Source: Lachnospiraceae bacterium
GTDB lineage: Bacteria > Bacillota > Clostridia > Lachnospirales > Lachnospiraceae
DNA: 64,000 nt
NCBI GenBank assembly: GCA_009774395.1
Contig: VSNQ01000003.1
Coordinates: forward strand, 27,284 to 91,283
Direction of reading: 5' to 3'
Below the pieces are notes generated by a model. That model did no database searches. It was not told the origin of the DNA and saw nothing but the letters and a program-made list of their open reading frames with translations. Both the position numbers and the translations under genes were made by a program. Shown piece by piece: positions 44,401 through 52,704 of this stretch (positions are counted from its first letter, which is position 1; every line of letters starts with the position of its first letter).

Positions 44401-46520
44401 ACAACGAACTGATTCCGGTCGTTCTGGAAGTGGAGTTAAAGCGTGGCGAACAGACAACGCCTTTTTCAAATGACATTCACAGGATTCGTGTCATTTATGG
44501 CATTGACTATATGATACGGATTCTGACGGCACTTGGAAAAGATCCGCTGCAGCGCAGCAGCTATTATTATTCCTGTGATGACGACAGACGCCATGTGCTC
44601 AGCCATCTGCTCAAAGTTTCCATGCCAAAGCCCGAGGAAACGGCGCAGGATTTAAAGAAGGCGCTAAAGGGAACGGACATTACAAAAAAACGTCTTGTAG
44701 AACTTGCCATGTATGCGCAGCAGTGGCTTCCGATGATTGAGGAATATCTTGAAATGCCTGGCTTTTCAAGCGCCTGTTATTATTTTATCGCGCACACCAG
44801 CGAGGGATTTGACGACAAGGTGACATCGGTGATTGCAAAGTACACCCCGCTCTCGCCGGAGGAACTGCGCGACGGCGCCTTTGACGTACAGTGGTTCTTC
44901 GAGGCATATGGGAAGCTTGGCGAGAAAAATTTCATGATGCTCTACGATGCCGCCAAGTACTCGTCAACTGGAACGGCGCATGGGCGCGCACGGAAATATG
45001 CGGATGCCGCGCTTGGAAAGGTAGACCGAAAGGCTTTGGAGGCAGAAATCGATGCAAAGCGGAACAAGGATCTGCTAATGAGCATCGGACTGCTTCCCCT
45101 GCCGAAACCGTCAAAAAAACGAGAAAAGGATCTGCTGGATCGCTACCAGTTCATCCAGAAGTACAAAAAGGAAAGCAGGCAGTTCGGCGCGCAGCGGCGG
45201 GCAAGCGAGGGGCGCGCGGTCGAGATTGCCCTGCGCAACCTGAGCGTAAATGCCGGATTTACGGATGTGACGCGCCTGACACTGCGCATGGAGGGAAAGT
45301 TGACAGAGCAGTCCGCGGAATGCTTCGACTGGCAGACAGTGGGTGATATTGAAATCATGATACATGTGGATGAGAACGGAAAGAGCGCCTTGCAGTGCAA
45401 AAAGGACGGCAAGCTGTTGAAATCTATCCCAGCGAAGTACAAGAAGAACGAAACAGTGCTGCAATATCAGACAGTTGTCAAAAAGTTAAAGGAGCAATAC
45501 AGTCGGACAAGGCAGATGATGGAGCAGGCGATGGAAGACAGAACCTCTTTCGAGGTCTGGGAATTTCTGGAACTGTATCAGAATCCGATTGTCCGCCCCA
45601 TCACAGAGCCGCTTGTGGTGCGGACTGTGGATGAGCAGGCGGTGCATCTTGGATTTCTCACAAAGGATGGAATTATGGACTGCGCAGGCACTATTTTTCC
45701 AGTGAAGCCGAAGGATCAAATTTATATCGCGCACCCCTTTGATTTATACCGCAGCGGACACTGGCACGAGTACCAGAAGCTTTTGTTTGAAAAGCAGTTA
45801 AAACAGCCCTTTAAACAGGTTTTCCGTGAACTTTATGTGAAGCTGGACGAGGAACTCAACAAGCACCATTCAATGCTGTTTTCCGGCAACCAGATACAGC
45901 CGCAGAAGACAGTCGGTGTTCTGCGAGGCAGGCGCTGGGTGGCAGACTATGAGGACGGCTTGCAGAAGGTTTACTATAAGGAAAACATTGTTGCGTGCAT
46001 TTATGCTATGGCAGACTGGTTTTCTCCAAGTGATACAGAGGCACCGACGCTGGAATATGTGGTATTTTCGGATCGCAAGACGGGCAAATCCCTGAAAATC
46101 AAGGAAATCCCCGATATTATTTACAGCGAGGTGATGCGTGACGTTGATCTGGCTGTCAGCGTTGCCCATGCAGGCGGCGTTGACCCAGAAACAAGCCACT
46201 CGACAGTCGAGATGCGCCGTGCAATTGTCACATGCAGCCTTGCCCTGTTCCAGACGAAAAATGTCCGTTTCGAGGGCAGCCACGCAATAATCGACGGAAA
46301 ACTCGGCCAGTATACAGTTCACCTTGGAAGCGGCGTCGTGCACCAGATCGGAAATGCCATGCTGTTTGTTGTGCCTGTTCACGCACAGCATCGCGGGCGC
46401 ATCTTCCTGCCTTTTGTGGACGACGACCCCAAGACGGCTGAAATCGTGTCAAAGATTCTTCTGTTTGCAGAGGATACCAAAATAAAAGACCCTAAAATTT
46501 TGGAACAGATACAATCATAA
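41418..46520 (+). CDS. DUF4132 family giant protein (MolR/YehI-like)
   Basis: 1700 residues, soluble, mostly helical. The first ~1000 residues look like alpha-solenoid repeats (as in DUF5724 proteins). The segment from about 1225 to 1400 carries the DUF4132 signature (DRYQFIQKYKKESRQFGAQRRASEGRAVEIALRNLSVNAGF, then RLTLRMEG). The C-terminus (about 1610-1695) has VHLGSGVVHQIGNAMLFVVPVHAQHRGRIFLPF, resembling the DUF7737 cap. Relatives (E. coli YehI/MolR) have no settled biochemical role; some cluster with MoxR ATPase/VWA genes, which are absent here. AAGGAGG precedes the ATG. G+C is visibly higher than the flanks, suggesting transfer. Confidence 0.88.
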   Translation: MAGFTYDSRRKLTESMRSALAEKGAHLSEQELKMLSNGYYYNMPSDVCMEMQQLLRQSDSGKLSDLYRSTYKNVVDVCVAQARQEEFYDALDAMNCYQMTAGWYRRSMRSDSYLPFVENSIQLLWAYAHLEFYGGNLAAVLTGNISEELYDHARNEFAYSWILAAQIDRGEEQTIQAVRDILFGEGNTLMMSHELVRGIVMSRSQALYQDLGKFLLAARLQEGARQVVCETMDEGRPEAFLYLFSVIEENDLIRYSSIKRAVSTWIGIFNEKSVDRISGKLLQMMGQCLRDADFLEDQLASDDAVAISCALWAKGFYNADDAVETVVALIRNGTKHQKMTASYFCHSLQDEDLQMRVAKEVLLSYAEDLELVACFLPCFMSSGKTQLYALLRKEDEYNYSFDDGEVRKPKPLSPEPLFQDSAEAEAVYGILKGILGQLPKKGLKISPCIFPWHEIEMTPSDIAERICVIAWMLQKDEYLDEAAGLIGLVGQGKSYNASRAAAARVLLYHPKSATRKKVLFELLHNAEEYTSKAAYKLAADIELTTEDYRLIEQNLNYKKGRAGTLKLLRRQDGQQLAECIHRLLTQKSEECHMGALDLALCLQKKDKTAFAAVIPALQALKNPTGKEQVILDELLGEGNGAQDILNLPGYGLYDVEKEWIIPEIAVDESDAEKLFADGEDVCIRVLKKLDSLIDENREREYKTAWGEDQILGNGLDVMDWQGSENLDKYPFRALWQNFYETEIQSPQQLLEVHLYCKCIGLRSDYKRNAGLYQKVFGYAFSNLDVQLTYHKQVTEIISALYDHYVTRLLRVHFGLCVTAKLFSLLDSSNDLFTVEEESWGTKYVYTKRALDLPVFRDMCQYLDTAEGDDWVNAFALRFRLQQYYYEQHAREVKALYGYHSSPQNYLALSDYVQCYVRGIWDKDLFYKAVFTYCDIGILLEPVSTVEQKGAVSSQAAYREIHYFFGYRAVPLVDGKYHFDEIGNEMPEMAFAHTLYNELIPVVLEVELKRGEQTTPFSNDIHRIRVIYGIDYMIRILTALGKDPLQRSSYYYSCDDDRRHVLSHLLKVSMPKPEETAQDLKKALKGTDITKKRLVELAMYAQQWLPMIEEYLEMPGFSSACYYFIAHTSEGFDDKVTSVIAKYTPLSPEELRDGAFDVQWFFEAYGKLGEKNFMMLYDAAKYSSTGTAHGRARKYADAALGKVDRKALEAEIDAKRNKDLLMSIGLLPLPKPSKKREKDLLDRYQFIQKYKKESRQFGAQRRASEGRAVEIALRNLSVNAGFTDVTRLTLRMEGKLTEQSAECFDWQTVGDIEIMIHVDENGKSALQCKKDGKLLKSIPAKYKKNETVLQYQTVVKKLKEQYSRTRQMMEQAMEDRTSFEVWEFLELYQNPIVRPITEPLVVRTVDEQAVHLGFLTKDGIMDCAGTIFPVKPKDQIYIAHPFDLYRSGHWHEYQKLLFEKQLKQPFKQVFRELYVKLDEELNKHHSMLFSGNQIQPQKTVGVLRGRRWVADYEDGLQKVYYKENIVACIYAMADWFSPSDTEAPTLEYVVFSDRKTGKSLKIKEIPDIIYSEVMRDVDLAVSVAHAGGVDPETSHSTVEMRRAIVTCSLALFQTKNVRFEGSHAIIDGKLGQYTVHLGSGVVHQIGNAMLFVVPVHAQHRGRIFLPFVDDDPKTAEIVSKILLFAEDTKIKDPKILEQIQS

Positions 46521-46553
46521 AACAATAGGAATTGTAATAGGAGGATAATTGAA

Positions 46554-46970
46554 ATGAAAAAGAAAGCGTTGCTTATGTGGATTCTCTTTGTAGTATGTGT
46601 TATTGGCATGGTGGGGCTGAGATATCTTTCGGCCAAGGAAGATGTGGAGTATGAGGAGGTTACGGCAAAGGTCATAAGCGCACAGGAGCGAGTAATTAAA
46701 AACCGGAAAACCAAATCTTCATACACGTCCTATGATATCACGGTGAAATACAAGGGAAAGGAATATGCGCTCAAAAATGCGCACAATGTTTACCAGTATC
46801 CCAGCGGAAAAGAGATTACGGCATATCTGTCACGCGGTAGTCTGTATGCGAACGTAGAAGGCGTAAAATCATCAACGCCATTGTTTTACGGCTATTTCGC
46901 TTTTCTGGTTGCGTCCTTCGTAATGCTTGGAGTAGCAATCAATGAATCGATAAAGGCAAAGCGAAGATGA
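46554..46970 (+). CDS. DUF3592-like membrane protein
   Basis: 138 residues with a span at each end (about 4-24 and 103-126) and a small extracytoplasmic beta domain between (EYEEVTAKVISAQERVIKNRKT ... YDITVKYKGKEYAL), the DUF3592 layout. AGGAGG lies before the ATG, 33 bases after the DUF4132 stop, so it is probably its operon partner. Function unknown. Confidence 0.78.
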   Translation: MKKKALLMWILFVVCVIGMVGLRYLSAKEDVEYEEVTAKVISAQERVIKNRKTKSSYTSYDITVKYKGKEYALKNAHNVYQYPSGKEITAYLSRGSLYANVEGVKSSTPLFYGYFAFLVASFVMLGVAINESIKAKRR

Positions 46971-47040
46971 ATTTGGCAGTCATCGAAACAACAGTACACA
47001 GACCATCAATAGAAATACAATGAGTCTGTTCATAAAAAAT

Positions 47041-47095
47041 CTCACCATAGATTTTGCGCCGCCGCTGCACAAATGCCTTGCAAATCTATGGTGAG
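47041..47095 (+). terminator. Long inverted repeat, likely terminator of the DUF4132 operon
   Basis: ctcaccatagatttt (47041-47055) pairs with aaatctatggtgag (47082-47095). There is no long T-run after it, though the next bases are AT-rich. Confidence 0.6.
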
Positions 47096-47121
47096 CATAT
47101 TTATGTTCCTCAATCTATCTT

Positions 47122-47219
47122 GGGGCTGTCGCATTAAGAGAAACATATACAAGATATTATAATGCTGTACCGCATTTTATACCATATCTTGTATAATCAA
47201 AACTTATTGCGACAGCCCC
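47122..47219. repeat. Family A palindromic repeat, 98 bp
   Basis: ggggctgtcgcattaag ... cttattgcgacagcccc with inner acaagatat/atatcttgt arms. About 94% the same as 54702-54799, judged by eye. Confidence 0.9.
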
Positions 47220-47275
47220 GGATTAAAAATGTATATACGGTTATGCATTATCTTTGCTGTTGCAACTCTTGATTC

Positions 47276-48634
47276 TTATATAATCCTCCGCACAGATATA
47301 ATATCCCGATACAGCGCATTACTGATTTTAATACCAGATTTGGGTGTGCTGGCATGGACAATTTTCCCATTCCCAATGTAAATTGCCACATGCCCCGCAT
47401 AACAGATAATATCGCCGGGCTGGGCTTCTGCATAGCTGACTTGCTTGCCTGCACTTCTTTGTGAATAAGAATTTCTGGGCAGACTGTAGCCAAACTGCTT
47501 ATATACTGACTGCGTAAAACCGGAACAGTCCGTACCTTTTGTAAGGCTTGTCCCGCCTGACACATAGGGATTGCCGATAAACTGGCATGCATAATTGGCT
47601 ATTTCCTTGCCCTTTGCACTTCCGCTGGCAGTCGCAATCGCATCCGTACTTGCTTGATTCTTAGAAGCCGTCTTAGACTCCTCCGTCTTGCTCTCCTCGG
47701 GTTCCTTGTCGTTTTGCGTATTATTATCTGCTGCCGCATCGCCATCGGCATTTTTCTTTGCTTCTTCCTCACGTTTTTTACGTTCTTCCTCTTCACGCCG
47801 TTTGCGTTCTTCCTCCTCACGTTTTTTGCGTTCTTCCTCCTCGCGCCGTTTGCGTTCTTCTTCCTCGCGTCGTTTGCGTTCCTCTTCCTCAAGCTTCTTT
47901 ATCTGTGCATTCTGCTGTTTAATACGCGCTTTATAAACCTCCGCCTGATTCTTTGCACGGCTGATCTGCACGGCATAGTCAGCACTGATTGCTTCCAATT
48001 CTGCACGCGATTCCTCCATACCATTCATTTCCTCTTGGAGTTCTCCCTGTGCCGCTTCTAGTTCGGATTCCTCCTGCTCTAGTGCTTCCTTTAAATCCTC
48101 TACCCTATGTCTTGCCGCTTGATAATCCTCATATACCTTACGGTCATATTGATGCATTTTCTCCACATAATCTGCTTTATTCAGCAAATCTTCCATTGAA
48201 TTAGAACTAAAAAGAATATCAAGGTATGTACTGTCACCGCTTTCATACATTACTTTAATGCGTGCCTTCATGGTATCATACTGCGTAGCTTCTTCTTTCT
48301 TGGCATTCTCCAAATCTTGCTGCGCCTGCACGATATCTGCCTTTTTCTGCTCAATTTCCTCCTCAAGAATACTAATGCTTGCCATAATCTCAGCAATCTG
48401 ATCACTTAACGCTGTGATTTCCTTATCTACGCCGGACTGCTCTTCTGTTAATTCATCAAGCTTGTCGCCAATATCGTCAAGTTGTTCCTGATCCTGCTCA
48501 TTCTGCTGCTTTAATTCATCTATTTTGTTTGCACAAACCTGCTGTAAATTGTTATAAAAACCTTTGTCTATACTAACAGTAAAAATTGTTGTACACACTG
48601 TCAATAAAACAAAGTATCTTAATTTTTTCTTCAT
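47276..48634 (-). CDS. Secreted NlpC/P60 peptidoglycan hydrolase with coiled coil
   Basis: 452 residues: signal peptide (about 1-22), a long coiled coil (about 35-240) of the PcsB/CwlO type, a hinge of about seven EEERKRRE / EEERKKRE repeats (about 245-295), a Ser/Thr/Ala-rich linker, and a C-terminal NlpC/P60 domain (about 335-452). Catalytic Cys is in KGTDCSGFTQ, His in GHVAIYIG and the third polar residue in IVHAST. Expected to cut peptide stems in the cell wall, held inactive by the coil until engaged by FtsEX-like partners (known for PcsB/CwlO). No riboswitch is evident upstream, only a small ctgtgtgc/gcacgcag hairpin. Confidence 0.92.
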   Translation of the reverse strand: MKKKLRYFVLLTVCTTIFTVSIDKGFYNNLQQVCANKIDELKQQNEQDQEQLDDIGDKLDELTEEQSGVDKEITALSDQIAEIMASISILEEEIEQKKADIVQAQQDLENAKKEEATQYDTMKARIKVMYESGDSTYLDILFSSNSMEDLLNKADYVEKMHQYDRKVYEDYQAARHRVEDLKEALEQEESELEAAQGELQEEMNGMEESRAELEAISADYAVQISRAKNQAEVYKARIKQQNAQIKKLEEEERKRREEEERKRREEEERKKREEEERKRREEEERKKREEEAKKNADGDAAADNNTQNDKEPEESKTEESKTASKNQASTDAIATASGSAKGKEIANYACQFIGNPYVSGGTSLTKGTDCSGFTQSVYKQFGYSLPRNSYSQRSAGKQVSYAEAQPGDIICYAGHVAIYIGNGKIVHASTPKSGIKISNALYRDIISVRRII

Positions 48635-48843
48635 AGATGGTGTCCCTTTCTATTTGGCAGCCATTTCACATCTATACCCTCTGCGTGCTTTAGCACACAG
48701 ACCAATCAATATTTGAAAGTTTACTTTTAAACTTTATATTCAAAAAAACAGCCACACTTAGCATTATTATAACATAACAATCCAACTTTGTAACGTATCT
48801 TACAGCAATTTCATTTGAAGTTTATAATTTTAAACGCAATTTT

Positions 48844-50082
48844 TTATCTATCCTCTGTGTTAGATTCTTCTGCACTTTGTGTTTCCGGCATATCGGATGT
48901 TTCTTCAACTGTAACCAGACTGCGCAGACGTTCCAAAACCAAATCCTGCACCATATACATTCTGAAAGTAGAATGACCATATTGCTCTATTAACTGTGCA
49001 CCGGAAGTACAATCGAATGACGGTGCTTTCTCGTCTGCAAACTTATTTAACAATTCTTCGGTCACTTCAATTTTCTCTGCACGCCTTAGAGCTTCCATAA
49101 TCAAATACTGTTTCACAATTTCCTTTGACTCAACTTTAAGATTTTCATTGTAGTCCTGCATTGTCATCTGATAAGCAGCCGCAACATAAGCCTCCAAATC
49201 CATTCCATAAAATTTCTGCGACATCGTATTCATATAGTTATTATAATTCTGCACTTCCTCCTCAACAAAATAATCCGGAATCTCGGTAATCGTACTCTCT
49301 TCTATTAATTTTTCGATAATTGCGTTATCAATATAGGTTTGATATGCGGATTCTGCCTGTTCCTCCACCGCTTTTTGACCAGCTTCCCATAATTCTTCTT
49401 TACTTTTATAGGCAAGCCCAAGTGCTTCCATTTTCTCTGGTGTTACTGTGGCATATTCGGCTGATTCGATTATCCCGTTTACGGTTACTGTAAAAACCAC
49501 CTCTACCCCGACAAGAGCTTCATTTTTATAGCCTTCGGGAAAGGTTAAATTCAAATCCACTGTACTCTTGGGCATTACACCGATTAGCCCCTCCTCAAAT
49601 CCGGGAATAAAGGAACCCGAACCAATCTTGAGCGGCGCATTGGTATCTGATCCGCCTTGAAAAGCCACACCATCCCGCTTGCCTACATAGTCAATGTTTA
49701 CAACATCCCCCTCCTGCACGGCACGGTCTGTTATCAATCCCTCCATCAGATTATTGTTAATATAATTTTCAATATCTTCATCCGTCACTTTTGGTTTATC
49801 TGCCTGCACCGATATCTTTTTATATTCAGGCAGTGTTACATATGTACTAATATCAATATCTTGTAACGCTACATAATCTTCTCGTTCACTCACCTTTACG
49901 GTTTCTAATTCCGTTTCTGACGAATCTGCGGATTCCTTAGATTCTCCATTATTTGCATCGACTGCATTTTCTGTATTATTTTGGGCTGTCTGCTCTGTTT
50001 TATCACCACTTTTACTGCCACATGCACCTGCACAAAGTATTAATACGCCTGCCAAACACAATGTCCCCAACTTTTTCTTCAT
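48844..50082 (-). CDS. Trigger factor-like FKBP-type prolyl isomerase lipoprotein
   Basis: About 412 residues. Lipoprotein signal with lipobox CAGAC, an acidic low-complexity linker, then a segment like trigger factor's N-domain end (KPKVTDEDIENYINNNL), an FKBP domain (VQEGDVVNIDYVGKRDGVAFQGG ... GSGSFIPGFEEGLIG ... FPEGY) and a helical C-domain (about 220-390). It probably folds secreted proteins at the outer face of the membrane. The ATG at 50082 follows GGATGAGG. Same direction as the NlpC/P60 gene but 209 bases away, so likely a separate unit. Confidence 0.9.
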   Translation of the reverse strand: MKKKLGTLCLAGVLILCAGACGSKSGDKTEQTAQNNTENAVDANNGESKESADSSETELETVKVSEREDYVALQDIDISTYVTLPEYKKISVQADKPKVTDEDIENYINNNLMEGLITDRAVQEGDVVNIDYVGKRDGVAFQGGSDTNAPLKIGSGSFIPGFEEGLIGVMPKSTVDLNLTFPEGYKNEALVGVEVVFTVTVNGIIESAEYATVTPEKMEALGLAYKSKEELWEAGQKAVEEQAESAYQTYIDNAIIEKLIEESTITEIPDYFVEEEVQNYNNYMNTMSQKFYGMDLEAYVAAAYQMTMQDYNENLKVESKEIVKQYLIMEALRRAEKIEVTEELLNKFADEKAPSFDCTSGAQLIEQYGHSTFRMYMVQDLVLERLRSLVTVEETSDMPETQSAEESNTEDR

Positions 50083-50112
50083 ATTAATAAACCTCATCCT
50101 TTCCTTAATAAT

Positions 50113-50216
50113 TTATACTGCTGAACAGTTAAATTTTCCGAGTAACCTGACTCTATAACGCCAGCTCTATACGTTTATACAGTGCCTTACAGTAAATTCT
50201 GGCGTTATGTAGTATA
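50113..50216. repeat. Family G repeat
   Basis: ttatactgctgaacagttaaattttccgagtaacctgac...tataacgccag...gtttatacag...ctggcgttatgtagtata. Relatives at 17972 (inverted) and 55163. Confidence 0.7.
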
Positions 50217-50352
50217 CAACAATCCTACTTATACTGAACGACAAAAAAATTTGCTGTTCAATTGCACCAGCCGCACGCCGCAAAACAGCAATTTCCCTTT
50301 GTATGGCTATGTACATATTGTTATACTTAGCGTTATTCTTTTCGACGCTTAG
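50217..50352. repeat. Family E palindromic repeat
   Basis: tatactgaacgacaaaaaaatttgctgttcaattgcaccagccgcacgccgcaaaacagcaatttccctttgtatggctatgtac...atacttagcg ... cgcttagtata. Sits end to end with a family G copy. Confidence 0.65.
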
Positions 50353-50504
50353 TATAACACTAATCCTATGAAAATAAAAGAGTTTCTTGCACTTTCCATA
50401 ATTTGATGTTACAATGCATATAGACAATTCTCCCGATACTGCACTTTTCCTTTGACGCTGCAATTCCACAGGCTGGTATATCGGGACATTTTTACAAACG
50501 AATT

Positions 50505-50658
50505 AAAGCAAAAAATTCAAAACAAAAGATTAAAAGCAAAAAATTTAAAGCAAAAAATTTAAAGCAAAAAATTTAAAGCATAAGATTGGAAACAAAAGAT
50601 TTAAAGCATAAGATTAAAAGCAAAAAATTTAAAGCATAAGATTGGAAACAAAAGATTT
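50505..50658 (+). repeat. Eleven tandem copies of a 14-bp unit
   Basis: Consensus aaagcaaaaaattt with variants aaagcataagattg, gaaacaaaagattt. 154 bases equals exactly 11 x 14 with no gaps. The variants are mixed in an order that suggests duplication of pairs. It lies just before the gene at 50694. Confidence 0.9.
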
Positions 50659-50693
50659 GTTGAAAAAAGAAAACAGAAAGGTTTTGATAAGAA

Positions 50694-51164
50694 ATGGTAG
50701 CAAAAATTCTAATTACAATTTTAATTGTTCTTGTTGTGCTTCTTGTAGTCTTGTATTTTGTAGGAAAAAAGCTACAGAAAAAGCAGGCACAGCAACAGGC
50801 GCAGATTGAAGCCGCAAAGCAGACGGTCAATATGCTGATTATCGACAAAAAGAAAATGAAACTTGCCGATGCGGGGCTTCCCCCTATTGTTTTAGAACAA
50901 ACACCCAAATATATGCGCCGCGCAAAGCTTCCCATTGTCAAGGCAAAAATTGGGCCACAGATTATGTCCCTTGTCTGTGACGCCTCAATATTTGATGTTA
51001 TTCCACTGAAAAAGGAAGTAAAGGCAACGGTCAGCGGCATTTATATTACAGATGTAAAGGGAATCCGCGGAAGCTTAAACGCCGTTCCGCAGAAGAAAAA
51101 AGGCAAGTTTAAGACATGGGTTGAAAAAATGCAGGAAAAAGCAGGCGCAAAGCCATTAAAATAA
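50694..51164 (+). CDS. Membrane-anchored protein of unknown function, 156 residues
   Basis: One N-terminal span (about 3-22), then a Lys/Gln-rich linker (KKLQKKQAQQQAQIEAAKQ), a small domain starting TVNMLIIDKKKMKLADAGLPPIV, and a basic tail. The domain pattern (a strand, a Lys turn, LPKVKAKIGP-like strand, DVIPLKKEVKATVSGIYI) looks conserved and beta-rich. I have no family name for it. AAAGG lies before the ATG, and the 14-bp tandem array is directly upstream. Topology suggests a cytoplasmic domain tethered to the membrane. Confidence 0.75.
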   Translation: MVAKILITILIVLVVLLVVLYFVGKKLQKKQAQQQAQIEAAKQTVNMLIIDKKKMKLADAGLPPIVLEQTPKYMRRAKLPIVKAKIGPQIMSLVCDASIFDVIPLKKEVKATVSGIYITDVKGIRGSLNAVPQKKKGKFKTWVEKMQEKAGAKPLK

Positions 51165-51200
51165 ATTGTTGCAGCAAAGCTAAACAATTACAATAAATTT

Positions 51201-51869
51201 TCACGTAATGAGTAGGGGAAAATCTGTTCTCCTACTTGTTTTTGCTTCGATTCTGGAATTTATATAATCCTGACACGTCATAACTTCTGTATGCACTGGT
51301 GCATAATTAGCGGCAAGACATTCAACGAACTGCTGATGTTCCTTACACGTACCACTACAAGCATCCGTCAAGTATATTATTTTATTTCCTGCATCAATAC
51401 CGCTAAGCAACGTAAAAAGCACACAACATTCTGTCATTACCCCGCACAGTACTACACGGCGCGCTTTGGCAGCAGCAGACGCAACCTTGGGATTGGAATA
51501 AGAGGAGTATTTTTCTTTAGAAAACAGTGGATATTGACTACAATACGGCGCTAAATCGGCAACAATTTCACTCATCCATGGCGTATCGTTAATCTCTTGA
51601 TTTTTATGATTATACTGCTTCCAAGTGCCTATTGGATGCTGCGGCGGTAAGAATTGGGTAAATAAAATATTGTCGGGGATTTTCTGATCGATAAGGGAAC
51701 GGATATTTTGAATTACTTTTGTTGTTTCTATGCAGCCCCACGGCTGATCTTCTAAATATACATTCTGCATATCCACCACCATAAGCAAATCGCCCAATGA
51801 ACCATCTTCTAATATTTGAAATGGCGGCATATGATTAGAAGGATTTGAAGTCAAAATATTTTTATGCAA
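51201..51869 (-). CDS. Isochorismatase-like cysteine hydrolase
   Basis: 222 residues. The catalytic triad of the family is visible: Asp in LLMVVDMQN, Lys in FSKEKYSSY and Cys in CGVMTECCV, with GNKIIYLTDACSG after it. Such enzymes hydrolyse amides (nicotinamidase-type) or vinyl ethers; the substrate is unknown. AGGAGG lies 8 bases before a TTG at 51869; a later ATG (residue 14) has no comparable site, so TTG is preferred. The last codons lie in a gtagggga...tctcctac hairpin that may also terminate transcription. Confidence 0.88.
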   Translation of the reverse strand: MHKNILTSNPSNHMPPFQILEDGSLGDLLMVVDMQNVYLEDQPWGCIETTKVIQNIRSLIDQKIPDNILFTQFLPPQHPIGTWKQYNHKNQEINDTPWMSEIVADLAPYCSQYPLFSKEKYSSYSNPKVASAAAKARRVVLCGVMTECCVLFTLLSGIDAGNKIIYLTDACSGTCKEHQQFVECLAANYAPVHTEVMTCQDYINSRIEAKTSRRTDFPLLIT

Positions 51870-51921
51870 TACTGCGCCTCCTTATCATTTTATTCCTGAT
51901 AATTAGGAACTGTTGCGTTCC

Positions 51922-52446
51922 TTAGAATTTTTTATAGAAATAAAGAACTAAATCATCATCATTAACACAATTCGCATTTTGTTCGCAGACAGATTCCCCA
52001 TACCAAACACCGCTGCCGTCAGGGATATACCCACGTTTTACATACATTCTCTGTGCGCTTCCATAACCACTATGAAGCCCTACGCCTAAGTAAACCCTAT
52101 CGCTATATTGTTTGGCGATCTGTTCCGCCGTGTCCATAAGCCTGCTTCCGATCCCCAAACGGCGGTACTTTTCCAGTACACCAAAATCCACAATCTCGCA
52201 TAATCCCTGATTGGCAAATGCACCCCATTGCGAGTTAAAATACACATTAATATATCCAGCAGCTTTTCCCTGGTAAACTGCTGCTAGTGCAACTGCTTTG
52301 CCGTCCTCCATATCTTTTAACCGATTGCAGTATTTATCAATACTTGCATTCCAGCCCTGCGCACATTCCTCCTGCGTAATCTCCTCTGCATCGGAATACG
52401 TTAATGTGCGAATTGTTAGATTGTCATCCTTAAAATATATTTCCAT
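51922..52446 (-). CDS. GNAT family N-acetyltransferase
   Basis: About 174 residues. The acetyl-CoA loop is RRLGIGSRLMDTAEQIA (R-x-x-G-x-G/S), preceded by the EIVDFGVLEKY strand and followed by VYLGVGLHSGYGSAQRMYVKRGYIPDG. The ATG at 52446 has GAGGA upstream; the frame stays open 60 bases further but without a better site. Substrate unknown. The isochorismatase gene is 50 bases downstream on the same strand, so the two may be co-transcribed. Confidence 0.88.
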   Translation of the reverse strand: MEIYFKDDNLTIRTLTYSDAEEITQEECAQGWNASIDKYCNRLKDMEDGKAVALAAVYQGKAAGYINVYFNSQWGAFANQGLCEIVDFGVLEKYRRLGIGSRLMDTAEQIAKQYSDRVYLGVGLHSGYGSAQRMYVKRGYIPDGSGVWYGESVCEQNANCVNDDDLVLYFYKKF

Positions 52447-52704
52447 TATTGATTCCTCTTTATACTTTATTTCGGAACTGTAAAGAAATAACTTTACATA
52501 ATCCATACCCTTTTACAAAGGATATCGGCCGCCGCGTGTTCTCTGGGATAAAATAAGTGTGAACCAAGACACCGGCGATACGATAAGACTATACACTGTA
52601 TACCCTGCGCACTCCTCCCAGAACCGATATCGCATTTATTATAACGTAATTTATTTAACATTGCAACCGTATCTATACAGAACATTCCCTACAGTTAAGT
52701 AATC

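Noticed and set aside
44891..45346. 151-residue Arg/Gly-rich frame inside the DUF4132 gene
   Set aside because: Alternative frame in higher-G+C coding sequence; no ribosome-binding site or recognisable domain.
47654..48061. Phe/Leu-rich frames on the plus strand over the NlpC/P60 gene
   Set aside because: They mirror the Glu/Arg/Lys repeats of the real minus-strand gene.
48635..48843. c-di-AMP (ydaO) riboswitch before the NlpC/P60 gene
   Set aside because: Such hydrolase genes often have one, but the leader is too short and lacks the conserved core; only a small hairpin is present.
50505..50658. CRISPR array
   Set aside because: The 14-bp units are contiguous with no spacers, and there are no cas genes.
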